DNA of 12,469 bases from CAYNQK01 sp964470375 (GCA_964470375.1 CAYYCP010000077.1:1-12469), one strand, 5' to 3'; positions 6,431-12,469 are shown, numbered from the stretch's first letter. Numbers and translations: made by a program. The notes: a model not told the origin generated them from the sequence alone.

Positions 6431-7006
6431 TCAGTCATTGATACGCATGTGGTAGATGAGGAAATAGAGCTTGATGGCGCAGCCCAGGAGTTCGCGCAGG
6501 CTCGGCAGGATGGCTGCGCGTTCCGCATCGCTCAGCTGACCGTCTGCAGCCGCCCTTCGGTACTCCTCTAGGAAGTTCCGCAGGCGCGGGGCGTATTCTG
6601 TCCGGTAGAAATCGCGGAAGCCCCCTTCATGCGAGCTCAGCCTCAAGCCGATGGATCCCTCCAGGGACCACTCCTCATCCTGGCAGTGCAGGATCAGAGG
6701 GCGGGGCTTCCAGCCCTGGGCGTCCAGATCCACCGTCGGCGCCTCAGCCACGCAGCGGATGACGGCTATCACCGCCACGACCGCCTGATCGGCGAATTCC
6801 AGGAGACGGGACCTCTCCACGCCTATAATGCGACCGTCCCCGGCCACGGCCTTGCGGAAGTGGCCCTGCATGCCTTCCAGGATAGCGTATAGGCGCGGGA
6901 TAGCACGCCGCGGGTCGCGCAGCTCTTGGCCGGCCTCGCCCTTGGGGAAGTGCCCTGAGGCACTCAGCGCGCCGTCCTTGCCGAGATGGAATCTTGAGGC
7001 CGGCAT
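6431..7006 (-). CDS. Unknown 191-aa protein with duplicated DG..ER helical module
   Basis: No family recognised. ATG 7006 begins the only long frame here, and codon use matches neighbouring genes. No signal peptide or clear TM segment is seen, so it is probably cytoplasmic. Two segments resemble each other. Residues about 53-86 (AVAGDGRIIGVERSRLL...) and about 152-184 (AAADGQLSDAERAAIL...) share A-x-x-DG-x-[IL]-x3-ER-x2-[IL]-L followed by a hydrophobic helix. This DG..(S)..ER pattern recalls the acidic loop of TerB-like helical domains, but the similarity is short. A linker at 88-145 with EEWSLEGSIGLRL and HEGGFRDFYR separates the copies. There is little SD (AGG six bases from ATG). A TTGCCC-17-TAAAGT promoter sits immediately upstream. 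Function unknown. Confidence 0.7.
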   Translation of the reverse strand: MPASRFHLGKDGALSASGHFPKGEAGQELRDPRRAIPRLYAILEGMQGHFRKAVAGDGRIIGVERSRLLEFADQAVVAVIAVIRCVAEAPTVDLDAQGWKPRPLILHCQDEEWSLEGSIGLRLSSHEGGFRDFYRTEYAPRLRNFLEEYRRAAADGQLSDAERAAILPSLRELLGCAIKLYFLIYHMRIND

Positions 7007-7012
7007 GAGCCT

Positions 7013-7041
7013 ACTTTAGCGCCACAACCGCATCCGGGCAA
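7013..7041 (-). promoter_or_regulatory. Candidate promoter of the unknown minus-strand gene, near-leaderless
   Basis: Reading the minus strand, TTGCCC (7041-7036), 17 bases, then TAAAGT (7018-7013). Each hexamer matches the sigma-70 consensus at four of six positions. Only six bases separate the -10 from ATG 7006, so transcription would start at or next to the start codon. Confidence 0.45.
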
Positions 7042-7056
7042 GACCGATCTCGTCGC

Positions 7057-7085
7057 TTGACCCTTGAGCCAGGCCGTGCTACATC
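7057..7085 (+). promoter_or_regulatory. Candidate promoter of the cyclase gene, near-leaderless
   Basis: TTGACC (7057-7062) matches the -35 consensus at five of six positions. Seventeen bases later lies TACATC (7080-7085), a weak -10 (three of six). The ATG is at 7095, nine bases after this -10, and no SD is visible before it. The -35 is convincing; the -10 is not. Confidence 0.4.
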
Positions 7086-7094
7086 ATAAATGGA

Positions 7095-8675
7095 ATGCCG
7101 CGGACTGACGCCATCGAAGAAATTGACCTCGACGATTTCCTGGGTGATTCCGGATCCAAGTCCGGCGGCTCAGGAGAGCCTGATCTTGACGACTTCCTGG
7201 ATCAGGTCTCCACCGCCCCCTCGCCCCAGGGCGGGGAATCTGCCCCCCAGGCCGGCGATCGCGCTGCCGAGCAGGGCGAGCTCAAGACCCGCATAGCCTG
7301 TTACTACCTCAACAAGCAGCTGGAGGAGTCCCTCCTGCGCCTGGGAGGCATTCCCGAGACCCCGGTCGAGACCATCATCGGCGTGGGCTTCATCGATATC
7401 GTCGATTACACCTACATCTCCTCGTGGCTCAGTCCAAAAGAGAACCAGCTCCTCCTATCCGGCCTCTACACCGCCTTTCACCTGGTACTCAAGCGCCGGG
7501 GAGGATTCCTCAACAAGATCTCCGGCGACAGTATGATGTTTCATTTCGGCGGGACCATCGATCCGGCCGTGCAGGGTCTAGAGCCGCAAGCAGCCCAGGC
7601 CTACATAGCCCGCGCCCTCTTCAGCACCTGCGTGGAAATCCAGGAATCCTGCCGCCTTTTCAACCGTGCTGACGAGGAGTTCATCCCGCCGGACGCGGAT
7701 GGTCCCTCCAAGCGCGCTATGAGCCGGGCCTTCGATATCGTACGCAACCTGCGCGCCAACATGGCCGAGGTCATCAGCATCAACGCCATGTTCCAGGTGC
7801 GTATCCGTATCGGCGCCAGCATGGGCGAGGTGTGCATCGGCAACTTTGGGCCGGAGGGCGCGCGCCAGTGGGATGTGATCGGCAACCCGGTGATCGAAGC
7901 CCGGCGCATGGAATCCACGGCGCCCGTGGACGGCATCCGCCTGACGGAGTCATTGCACCTAGCCCTATACACTTGCGGGGCCGAGGATGAGTACCTGAAG
8001 GCCTTCCGCGCCAAGGCCTCCGGCTTCTACCAGGGCATAGAGATGCACGAGCTTTTCCGGGCCGTCCCGGTCATCCTCCAGGAGAAGCGCGGGGCGGTCT
8101 TCGACTCATGCGCCGTGCAGGCCAACGCCGATCTGCCAGAGGATGTCTGGCGCCTCATAGAGTCATACTTGGACAGCCCGGACGGAGGCATCCCCGATAT
8201 CCTCGAGCTGCTGCGCTACTACCGCGGCAACCGCTTGGTGATAGAGGCGGTGGAGGAACTTTTCCGCGAGCGTGGTATCGTCCTGCGCAAGGCGGACATC
8301 TATGCCAAGCTCCTACCCGGGCGTTATTCGCGGTTGCTGCGCGAGCGCCGAGGTGACGAGGCCGGCTTGCGCGCCGATCTGGAACGCGGCACTAGTCTGT
8401 ATCAGCTCTTCCGCGTCCTGGGCCGTTACCAAGATCGCTTCAAGGTGGCTCCCGTGGATGACCGGGAGGAGGAGCCCTTCCAATGCTACGAGCAGCGCAT
8501 GCGCTATGTGACCCGCCGCTCAGAAGAGCACTACATGGCCCGCCGCCTGTCCCGCGAGCAGCAGCAGTACTTCCACGAGATCCTCTTCCCCTATTTCTTT
8601 GGATCTATCGAGGCCAGCATCATGGAGTACCTGGCTGGTAGGTCGGCCCGCGGCGGCCAGTCCGAGGGCGACTGA
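7095..8675 (+). CDS. Class III adenylate/guanylate cyclase with acidic leader and unknown C-terminal domain
   Basis: The 526-aa soluble protein is predicted to make cyclic AMP from ATP in the cytoplasm. An N-terminal disordered leader (1-60) holds two DLDDFL copies (11-16 and 30-35). The catalytic domain (about 90-330) has metal-binding D101 in GFIDIVDYT, the K141..G144-D145 loop (NKISGDSMMFHFGG) with the second metal Asp, and the RIRIGASMGEVCIGNFG strand-turn. The WDVIGNP segment carries D260; K141 plus D260 is the pair that favours adenine. The usual G-x-x-V-N-x-A-x-R motif reads G-N-P-V-I-E-A-R-R. R271 is kept, but the transition-state Asn is replaced by I267, which may lower or alter activity. 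A region at about 185-225 is longer than in minimal cyclases. Residues about 340-526 are a charged helical domain I do not recognise. No TM helices. Divergent from the unknown gene at 7006; no SD at the start. Confidence 0.85.
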   Translation: MPRTDAIEEIDLDDFLGDSGSKSGGSGEPDLDDFLDQVSTAPSPQGGESAPQAGDRAAEQGELKTRIACYYLNKQLEESLLRLGGIPETPVETIIGVGFIDIVDYTYISSWLSPKENQLLLSGLYTAFHLVLKRRGGFLNKISGDSMMFHFGGTIDPAVQGLEPQAAQAYIARALFSTCVEIQESCRLFNRADEEFIPPDADGPSKRAMSRAFDIVRNLRANMAEVISINAMFQVRIRIGASMGEVCIGNFGPEGARQWDVIGNPVIEARRMESTAPVDGIRLTESLHLALYTCGAEDEYLKAFRAKASGFYQGIEMHELFRAVPVILQEKRGAVFDSCAVQANADLPEDVWRLIESYLDSPDGGIPDILELLRYYRGNRLVIEAVEELFRERGIVLRKADIYAKLLPGRYSRLLRERRGDEAGLRADLERGTSLYQLFRVLGRYQDRFKVAPVDDREEEPFQCYEQRMRYVTRRSEEHYMARRLSREQQQYFHEILFPYFFGSIEASIMEYLAGRSARGGQSEGD

Positions 8676-8713
8676 CGCGTCGCCCGGCATCCCTTGCCTC
8701 CTCTACATTCCCG

Positions 8714-8748
8714 TATAATACTGTGTGTAAACGCATCCTCGAAAGGAG
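8714..8748 (+). promoter_or_regulatory. gapN -10 element and ribosome binding site
   Basis: A perfect TATAAT lies at 8714-8719. No good -35 is found at 16-18 bases; TTGCCT at 8694-8699 is only 14 away. AGGAG at 8744-8748 is six bases before the ATG at 8755. A normal leader of about 30 nt is implied, in contrast to the -10/ATG crowding at other genes here. Confidence 0.6.
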
Positions 8749-8754
8749 CCCGCC

Positions 8755-10368
8755 ATGCAGGATCTGAAGAGCCTCTTCCCGGAAGCATCCGCCGTGCCCC
8801 CTGAATACGCCCTAAGCCCCCTGGAACAACACGAGTACCTGGTGGACGGTGTTCTCGAGTCTTGGCAAGGTCCTTTCCAGGAGGTTTTCTCGCCGATCTG
8901 CCTGGCCCAGCACGGAACCCTGGCCCAGGCCCGCCTGGGCTCCTATCCCCTTTGCGGAGAGCGGCAGGCCCTGGAGGCTCTGGATGCCGCTCAGCGCGCC
9001 TTCGACTCGGGCCGCGGCAAGTGGCCCACCATGGGAGTTGAGGAGCGCATCCGTCATGTCATGGATTTTGTCGTCAAGATGAAGGCGAAGCGCGCCCAGA
9101 CCGTTAAGTTGATCATGTGGGAGATCGGGAAGGTCCTGGCAGACGCCGAAAAGGAATTCGACCGCACCATCGCCTACATCGAAGACACCGTGGCGGCCCT
9201 GAAAGAACTGGATCGGGCATGCTCTCGCTTCAGCGTAGAGGGAGGAGTGATCGCCCAGGTACGCCGGGCCCCCCTGGGCGTGGTTCTGTGCATGGGCCCC
9301 TTCAACTACCCCCTGAACGAGACCTTCACCACCCTTATCCCGGCCCTCATCATGGGAAATACCGTTGTCTTCAAGCCGGCTAAATACGGCGTCCTTCTCC
9401 TCCAGCCCTTACTGGAGGCCTTCCGCGATTCCTTTCCAGCCGGAGTGGTCAATACCGTCTATGGCGAGGGCCGTACGGTCATAGGGCCCATAATGGCTAC
9501 CGGAAAGGTGGACGCGCTGGCCTTCATCGGTTCCAGCAAGGTGGCCAACACTATCGAGAAGCAGCACCCTAAGCCCAACCGCCTGCGCAGTATTCTGGGC
9601 CTGGAAGCCAAGAACCCAGCTATCATCCTGCCTGACGCGGACATGGACGCCACAGTGAAGGAATGCCTTCTGGGCTCGTTGTCCTACAACGGCCAGCGCT
9701 GTACCGCCCTAAAAATCATCTTCGTGCATCGTTCAAGGGTAGATGAATTCCTCGGAAAATTCTGCGACGCTGTAGAGGGCCTCAAGCTGGGCATGCCTTG
9801 GGAGCCGGGCGTCCAGATCACCCCCCTACCAGAGGCCGGCAAGACGGCCTGGCTCTCCGAATTCGTCACAGACGCCCTGGCCAAGGGCGCCAAGCTGGCC
9901 AACCGCTGCGGCGGCGAGACCTGCGAGACCTTTTTCCGCCCGGCCATCCTCTATCCGGCCGCCAAGGGCATGCGGATCTGGTCAGAAGAACAGTTTGGCC
10001 CAGTAGTCCCCGTGGCTACCTATGACGATCTCTCGGAGCCCCTGGACTACATTCGTGATTCCAACTATGGACAACAGGCGGCCGTGTTCGGCAAGGACCC
10101 TGACCAGTTGGCCCGTATAATAGATCCGTTGGCCAACCAAGTTTGCCGTATCAATATCAATTCGCAATGCCAACGCGGTCCTGATTCTCTGCCCTTCACC
10201 GGACGCAAGGATTCAGCCGAGGGCACCCTGTCAGTCAGCGACGCCCTGAGGGCCTTCTCTATCCGCACCCTGGCTGCCGCTAAGCAGAACCCCCTCAACG
10301 AGGAAATTCTCACAAGCATCGTACGCGGGCAGAAGTCGACCTTCCTTTCTACGGACTTTATCTTTTAA
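8755..10368 (+). CDS. gapN: NADP-dependent non-phosphorylating glyceraldehyde-3-phosphate dehydrogenase (GapN type)
   Basis: The 537-aa product is a full-length aldehyde dehydrogenase superfamily protein. Predicted reaction: glyceraldehyde 3-phosphate + NADP+ to 3-phosphoglycerate + NADPH, in the cytoplasm, bypassing the ATP-yielding steps of glycolysis to supply NADPH. The key ALDH residues are all present: oxyanion N184 (GPFNYPLNE), cofactor-contacting K207 (VVFKPAK), general base E284 (LGLEAKNP) and nucleophile C316 (NGQRCTALK). The Rossmann segment FIGSSKVAN is at 257-265, and the conserved EEQFGPVVPV lies in the C-terminal third. The GQRCTALK sequence and the C-terminal LPFTGRKDS..GTLSVSDALR point to the GapN branch rather than generic ALDHs. 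About 40 residues precede the usual ALDH start, and there is a short tail. SD AGGAG six bases upstream fixes the start. It appears monocistronic, although the downstream hairpins are not a strong terminator. Exact substrate specificity is inferred. Confidence 0.85.
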   Translation: MQDLKSLFPEASAVPPEYALSPLEQHEYLVDGVLESWQGPFQEVFSPICLAQHGTLAQARLGSYPLCGERQALEALDAAQRAFDSGRGKWPTMGVEERIRHVMDFVVKMKAKRAQTVKLIMWEIGKVLADAEKEFDRTIAYIEDTVAALKELDRACSRFSVEGGVIAQVRRAPLGVVLCMGPFNYPLNETFTTLIPALIMGNTVVFKPAKYGVLLLQPLLEAFRDSFPAGVVNTVYGEGRTVIGPIMATGKVDALAFIGSSKVANTIEKQHPKPNRLRSILGLEAKNPAIILPDADMDATVKECLLGSLSYNGQRCTALKIIFVHRSRVDEFLGKFCDAVEGLKLGMPWEPGVQITPLPEAGKTAWLSEFVTDALAKGAKLANRCGGETCETFFRPAILYPAAKGMRIWSEEQFGPVVPVATYDDLSEPLDYIRDSNYGQQAAVFGKDPDQLARIIDPLANQVCRININSQCQRGPDSLPFTGRKDSAEGTLSVSDALRAFSIRTLAAAKQNPLNEEILTSIVRGQKSTFLSTDFIF

Positions 10369-10369
10369 C

Positions 10370-10402
10370 GCCGAGGTTCGGGGATCGGCCCCGGCCGTTG
10401 GC
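10370..10402 (+). terminator. Hairpin immediately after gapN, weak terminator candidate
   Basis: CGGGG (10379-10383) pairs with CCCCG (10389-10393). Outside an internal loop, GCCGA (10370-10374) pairs with TTGGC (10398-10402), one pair being G-T. Only CTTTAG follows, so the U-tract is short and termination is probably partial. Confidence 0.4.
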
Positions 10403-10409
10403 TTTAGCG

Positions 10410-10427
10410 CGCGGCGCCGACGCCGCG
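10410..10427 (+). promoter_or_regulatory. GC-rich hairpin abutting the SD of the 8-TM gene
   Basis: CGCGGCG (10410-10416) and CGCCGCG (10421-10427) form a perfect 7-bp stem with a CCGA loop. AGGAGG (10428-10433) begins at the very next base and lies four bases before ATG 10438. There is no T-run, so it is more likely an mRNA stability or translation element than a terminator. Confidence 0.4.
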
Positions 10428-10437
10428 AGGAGGGAAC

Positions 10438-11238
10438 ATGAAAACATGGCGCCTCCCTTATGCCGCCTTGTGCATCCTCATCCTGGGATTCAACCTGGTC
10501 TTTTACGTTTGGCAGCCTGGCGGCCAGACCGTATTGAATTGGGTCAGCGATTCCCTTCCTGTTCTCTGCTCGCTGATCGCCGTATACGGACTCTCTCGGG
10601 CCGTAGCCGGCTTTAAGTCCCTGGACCGGACCAAGGCCGCATGGATCCTCTTTCTTTCTGCAGCAATTCTGGACTCTCTGGCCGAGCTGACTTACGGTCT
10701 TCTTGAGCTCGTCGCAGGGATGGACATGAACGAGGTTTTCCCATCGCCGGCTGACCCGCCCTGGATTCTGGCTTACCTGCCCCTCCTGGCCGGCCTCCTC
10801 CTCATCCTGGACAACTATCGCCATAGCGGTTTGCCCCTGGGACGCTGGCCTAGGTACCTCTTAGCCGGCTTAGCCGTCACAGCCCTTGGCGTCCTTACGA
10901 CGGTTTTCGTGATCCTGCCTATACTGGCAGACGGCGAGACCGGTCTCCTTGCCAAGGTCGTCTACGCCTATTACCCTATCGCTGATTTCATTCTCCTATT
11001 CCCGGCCGCTGTGCTGATCATCATCACCATGCAGTTCGGCTCGGGCTCGGTGGTAGCCCCTTGGTTCCTCATCACCCTAGGCATCATCGGCTGGTGCGTA
11101 TCGGATAGCCTCTACAACATCATGGCCTGGCAAGGACTCTATGGCGCGGGAAATTTCATAGACCTGGGCTGGAACGCTAGCTATCTCCTCCTGGGAGCGG
11201 CCGGCTTATCGCAAAAGTCTTTGATCGGCTCGATCTAG
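10438..11238 (+). CDS. Eight-TM membrane protein resembling stand-alone sensory module
   Basis: The 266-aa product is almost entirely membrane. Hydrophobic segments lie at about 6-26, 34-56, 66-92, 107-125, 138-160, 173-198, 205-228 and 240-258. Conserved-looking polar spots in or near helices are D79/E83 in TM3, SPADPPWILAYLPLL before TM4, YYPIADFILLFPA in TM6, WCVSDSLYN in TM7 and GNFIDLGWNASYLLLG in TM8. This pattern recalls the multi-helix sensory regions that precede GGDEF or histidine kinase domains in other bacteria, but no output domain follows; the protein stops after TM8. A strong SD (AGGAGG) fixes the start. The next gene begins 12 bases later with its own SD, so the 80-aa protein may be its partner. 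Transport activity cannot be excluded. Function and ligand unknown. Confidence 0.75.
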   Translation: MKTWRLPYAALCILILGFNLVFYVWQPGGQTVLNWVSDSLPVLCSLIAVYGLSRAVAGFKSLDRTKAAWILFLSAAILDSLAELTYGLLELVAGMDMNEVFPSPADPPWILAYLPLLAGLLLILDNYRHSGLPLGRWPRYLLAGLAVTALGVLTTVFVILPILADGETGLLAKVVYAYYPIADFILLFPAAVLIIITMQFGSGSVVAPWFLITLGIIGWCVSDSLYNIMAWQGLYGAGNFIDLGWNASYLLLGAAGLSQKSLIGSI

Positions 11239-11250
11239 GGGAGGCCAGAG

Positions 11251-11493
11251 ATGGAAAATAACAACGTATTTGAAGGCCTGAAGGGAATTCTGGTGCCCTT
11301 CCTGGGTGAGATTATGACCAAGTCGACTATCAAGCTCCACTGCAAAAAGCTCGGCCTAGATCCAGATCACTTAGTGCCATCCGCTCTGCCCAGGCTGGCC
11401 GAGGAGATACAGGGCAGCTTGGGCATCTTCGTGGGTCAGGATAAGGCCAAGGATCTTGCTCAAAAGATATTGAAGCTGGGCGCCATCGCCTAG
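11251..11493 (+). CDS. Small unknown soluble protein (80 aa), coupled to 8-TM gene
   Basis: GGGGAGG (11238-11244) overlaps the previous stop and lies six bases before the ATG, so the gene is real and probably co-translated with the 8-TM gene. The product looks like one compact alpha-helical domain. Residues 5-24 (NVFEGLKGILVPFLGEIMTK) form an amphipathic helix. STIKLHCKKLGLDPDHL follows, then a Leu/Ala helix (46-58) and a closing GQDKAKDLAQKILKL helix. There is no signal peptide; one Cys at 31. I do not recognise the family. The composition and even hydrophobic spacing suggest a conserved fold rather than a random frame. It might be the cytoplasmic partner of the membrane protein; this is inferred from adjacency only. 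Confidence 0.75.
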   Translation: MENNNVFEGLKGILVPFLGEIMTKSTIKLHCKKLGLDPDHLVPSALPRLAEEIQGSLGIFVGQDKAKDLAQKILKLGAIA

Positions 11494-11598
11494 GTACACC
11501 CTTTGCAGTCGCGCCTCCAATACTATTCCCCGTTACCCTTCTTCGGTCCCGCTCGACTCGGTGACCCCGAATCACTCAGTCTGCCTAGCAGCCTCCTG
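11494..11598. other. Intergenic gap between convergent genes
   Basis: About 105 bases lie between the 80-aa gene and the convergent nucleotidyltransferase gene. I see no convincing terminator. The only symmetry near it is at the nucleotidyltransferase stop codon (11597-11616). Confidence 0.5.
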
Positions 11599-12051
11599 TC
11601 AAGGGTTGACACCCTTCTCCGGAATCTCGACCCGTATGGCCTCCAGGATACCCCCTTTTTCATAGAGGATACGGTATCCATCTTCCAGGACCTTACGTGT
11701 TCCCTCATCCAGGGGGATTCGTATCCATTCCCGTGTACCCAGTCCGATCTCGTACTCCTGAGAATCGATGTAGAGGCGTAAGGATGTGATCAGTCCATAA
11801 TACTCGATGGAGACATGCGCTTCATTCACTGCCGGGTTCGTGTCTGATGACCCTATTGCGAAGCTGAGCCGGGCGAGCCATTCCCTAGAGGCTATCATCT
11901 CATTCTTCGTGTCCGTAATCATCACGATATCGATGTCGGAATCAGGCCTCTGCGCGCCCCGTGCGTAGGAACCTACCAGGAGGGTCGCCTGGATCCCATC
12001 TATTTCTCTGCCGAGAGCATCGAATTTGTCCTTCAATGTATCGAAATTCAT
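11599..12051 (-). CDS. MNT-type nucleotidyltransferase domain protein (150 aa), solo
   Basis: ATG 12051 is chosen because AAAGGAG lies four bases upstream; the frame extends to 12222, but the extra N-terminal residues look non-coding. Residues 24-42 (LLVGSYARGAQRPDSDIDI) contain the GSxxxG...SDIDI signature of the polymerase-beta nucleotidyltransferase fold, with metal-binding D37 and D39. The C-terminal half (EYYGL, LRLYIDSQEYEIGLGTREW, PLDEGTRKVLEDGYRILYE) matches solo nucleotidyltransferases rather than the shortest MntA antitoxins, which are usually encoded beside a HEPN toxin. No HEPN gene is visible. The likely activity is nucleotidyl transfer, possibly AMPylation of a protein or modification of a small molecule; the target is unknown. 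Its GC content is lower than the genes to the left, consistent with acquisition by transfer. Confidence 0.8.
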   Translation of the reverse strand: MNFDTLKDKFDALGREIDGIQATLLVGSYARGAQRPDSDIDIVMITDTKNEMIASREWLARLSFAIGSSDTNPAVNEAHVSIEYYGLITSLRLYIDSQEYEIGLGTREWIRIPLDEGTRKVLEDGYRILYEKGGILEAIRVEIPEKGVNP

Positions 12052-12469
12052 GTTTCTCCTTTTAGGCCACGCTTCAAGGCCGAGCTCCTTGCCTGTCAGA
12101 AATCGTTTTGGCAGAGGATGAAGTAGTGCCAGCAGTAATTTACAAAGAAGGTGTCTTTTATAAACCGATAAAATTACTCGCATCAGGGAGAGTCTGGCTG
12201 GGAGTACTACACCAAGGCTCACTAATGAACTGGAAATTAGGATGGATTAGGACTTGACAGCAATAAATGATAGGCGTTACGGTTTTGTCCACTAGGATTG
12301 CCGGGAAAGAATAATTGTTTTCTATTTTTGGGAAAGGAAAACAGGAGTGTTTCGGGATAATAGACGAAAACGAAAAAGACTGGGAAACCCTAAAAGCAAT
12401 TCCCACAATCTAGTGTAACCGCTCAATTCTCCCCGTTCGGGCTTCTTGAGATGTTCTGCCGACCATCAC
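12052..12469. other. AT-richer region without a convincing intact gene
   Basis: This 418-base stretch has clearly lower GC than the rest of the window and no long frame with matching codon use. It holds the upstream region of the nucleotidyltransferase gene, possible toxin-antitoxin remnants at 12126-12314, a TTGACA hexamer at 12254-12259, and a weak hairpin near 12422-12450. It looks like a decayed or horizontally acquired boundary. Confidence 0.5.
12126..12257 (+). pseudogene. Possible decayed AF2212-like (DUF104) small antitoxin
   Basis: From GTG 12126, with AGAGG eight bases upstream, a 43-codon frame starts (M/V)PAVIYKEGVFYKPIKLL, then ASGRVWLG. Intact AF2212-like antitoxins start with a pattern like I.A.YE.GVFKP.....LPEG..V. 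The match needs two single-residue insertions (in AVIYK and VFYKP) and a shortened LPEG turn, and the tail after residue 25 is unlike the family. It may be a degraded antitoxin or a coincidence; pattern recognition only, low confidence. Confidence 0.25.

Noticed and set aside
11597..11616. Overlapping inverted repeats (TGTCAA/TTGACA and AAGGGT/ACCCTT) at the end of the nucleotidyltransferase gene
   Set aside because: Mostly inside the coding end, only 6-bp stems, and no T-run on the minus strand, so not supported as a terminator or operator.
12052..12222. 57-residue N-terminal extension of the nucleotidyltransferase
   Set aside because: AAAGGAG four bases before ATG 12051 marks the real start, and the extension contains no family sequence.
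12158..12406. 82-codon minus-strand frame in the AT-rich end
   Set aside because: Low-complexity Ser/Phe/Pro/Ile content, codon use unlike neighbours, no SD, overlapping other candidate signals.
12422..12450. Hairpin with CTCAA/TTGAG outer and CCC/GGG inner stems
   Set aside because: Short interrupted stems without a T-run at the window edge; could easily be chance.
1..12469. CRISPR arrays, insertion sequences, rRNA or tRNA genes
   Set aside because: No regularly spaced direct repeats, transposase-like proteins, terminal inverted repeats or structural RNA signatures were seen. The 20-residue repeats in 300-650 are protein solenoid repeats.

Overview
The window is high-GC (roughly 60-65%), gene-dense bacterial DNA. 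An AT-rich island lies near 905-982, and GC falls after about 12,050. A free-living or gut spirochaete is my best guess. It rests on the combination of a non-phosphorylating GapN-type dehydrogenase, a soluble class III cyclase with an acidic DLDDFL leader, a DUF2089/SHOCT-like small-protein operon and DUF3857 transglutaminase proteins. This assignment is an inference; no rRNA or marker gene is present.

Layout. (1) 2-655: the 3' part of a DUF2807 (head GIN domain) beta-repeat surface protein, closed by a strong hairpin terminator. (2) About 684-1000: a regulatory gap with a terminator, a palindrome, phased A-tracts and a Shine-Dalgarno (SD) sequence inside a small hairpin. (3) 1001-2160: a tightly coupled three-gene operon of an 85-aa unknown protein, a DUF2089 zinc-ribbon/HTH protein and a SHOCT-like protein, resembling the regulatory end of yvl-type envelope operons. 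(4) 2174-5317 (minus): a 1047-aa protein joining a periplasmic DUF3857-transglutaminase region, five membrane helices and a cytoplasmic flavoredoxin-like flavin-binding domain. (5) 5383-6423: a divergent secreted transglutaminase. (6) 6431-7006 (minus): an unknown protein with an internal repeat. (7) 7095-8675: a class III adenylate cyclase with an unknown C-terminal domain. (8) 8755-10368: GapN. (9) 10438-11493: an 8-TM sensor-like membrane protein coupled to an 80-aa unknown protein. (10) 11599-12051 (minus): a solo MNT-type nucleotidyltransferase, followed by AT-richer DNA with a possible decayed toxin-antitoxin remnant.

How the genes fit together. Most units are independent and alternate in strand. 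Two themes recur: envelope or periplasmic biology (DUF2807, the DUF2089/SHOCT operon, two transglutaminase-like proteins) and signalling (cyclase, 8-TM sensor-like protein). The most unusual items are the transglutaminase-membrane-flavin fusion, a back-to-back promoter pair sharing one -35 hexamer, and -10-like elements placed 6-9 nt before four start codons, which suggests leaderless transcription.
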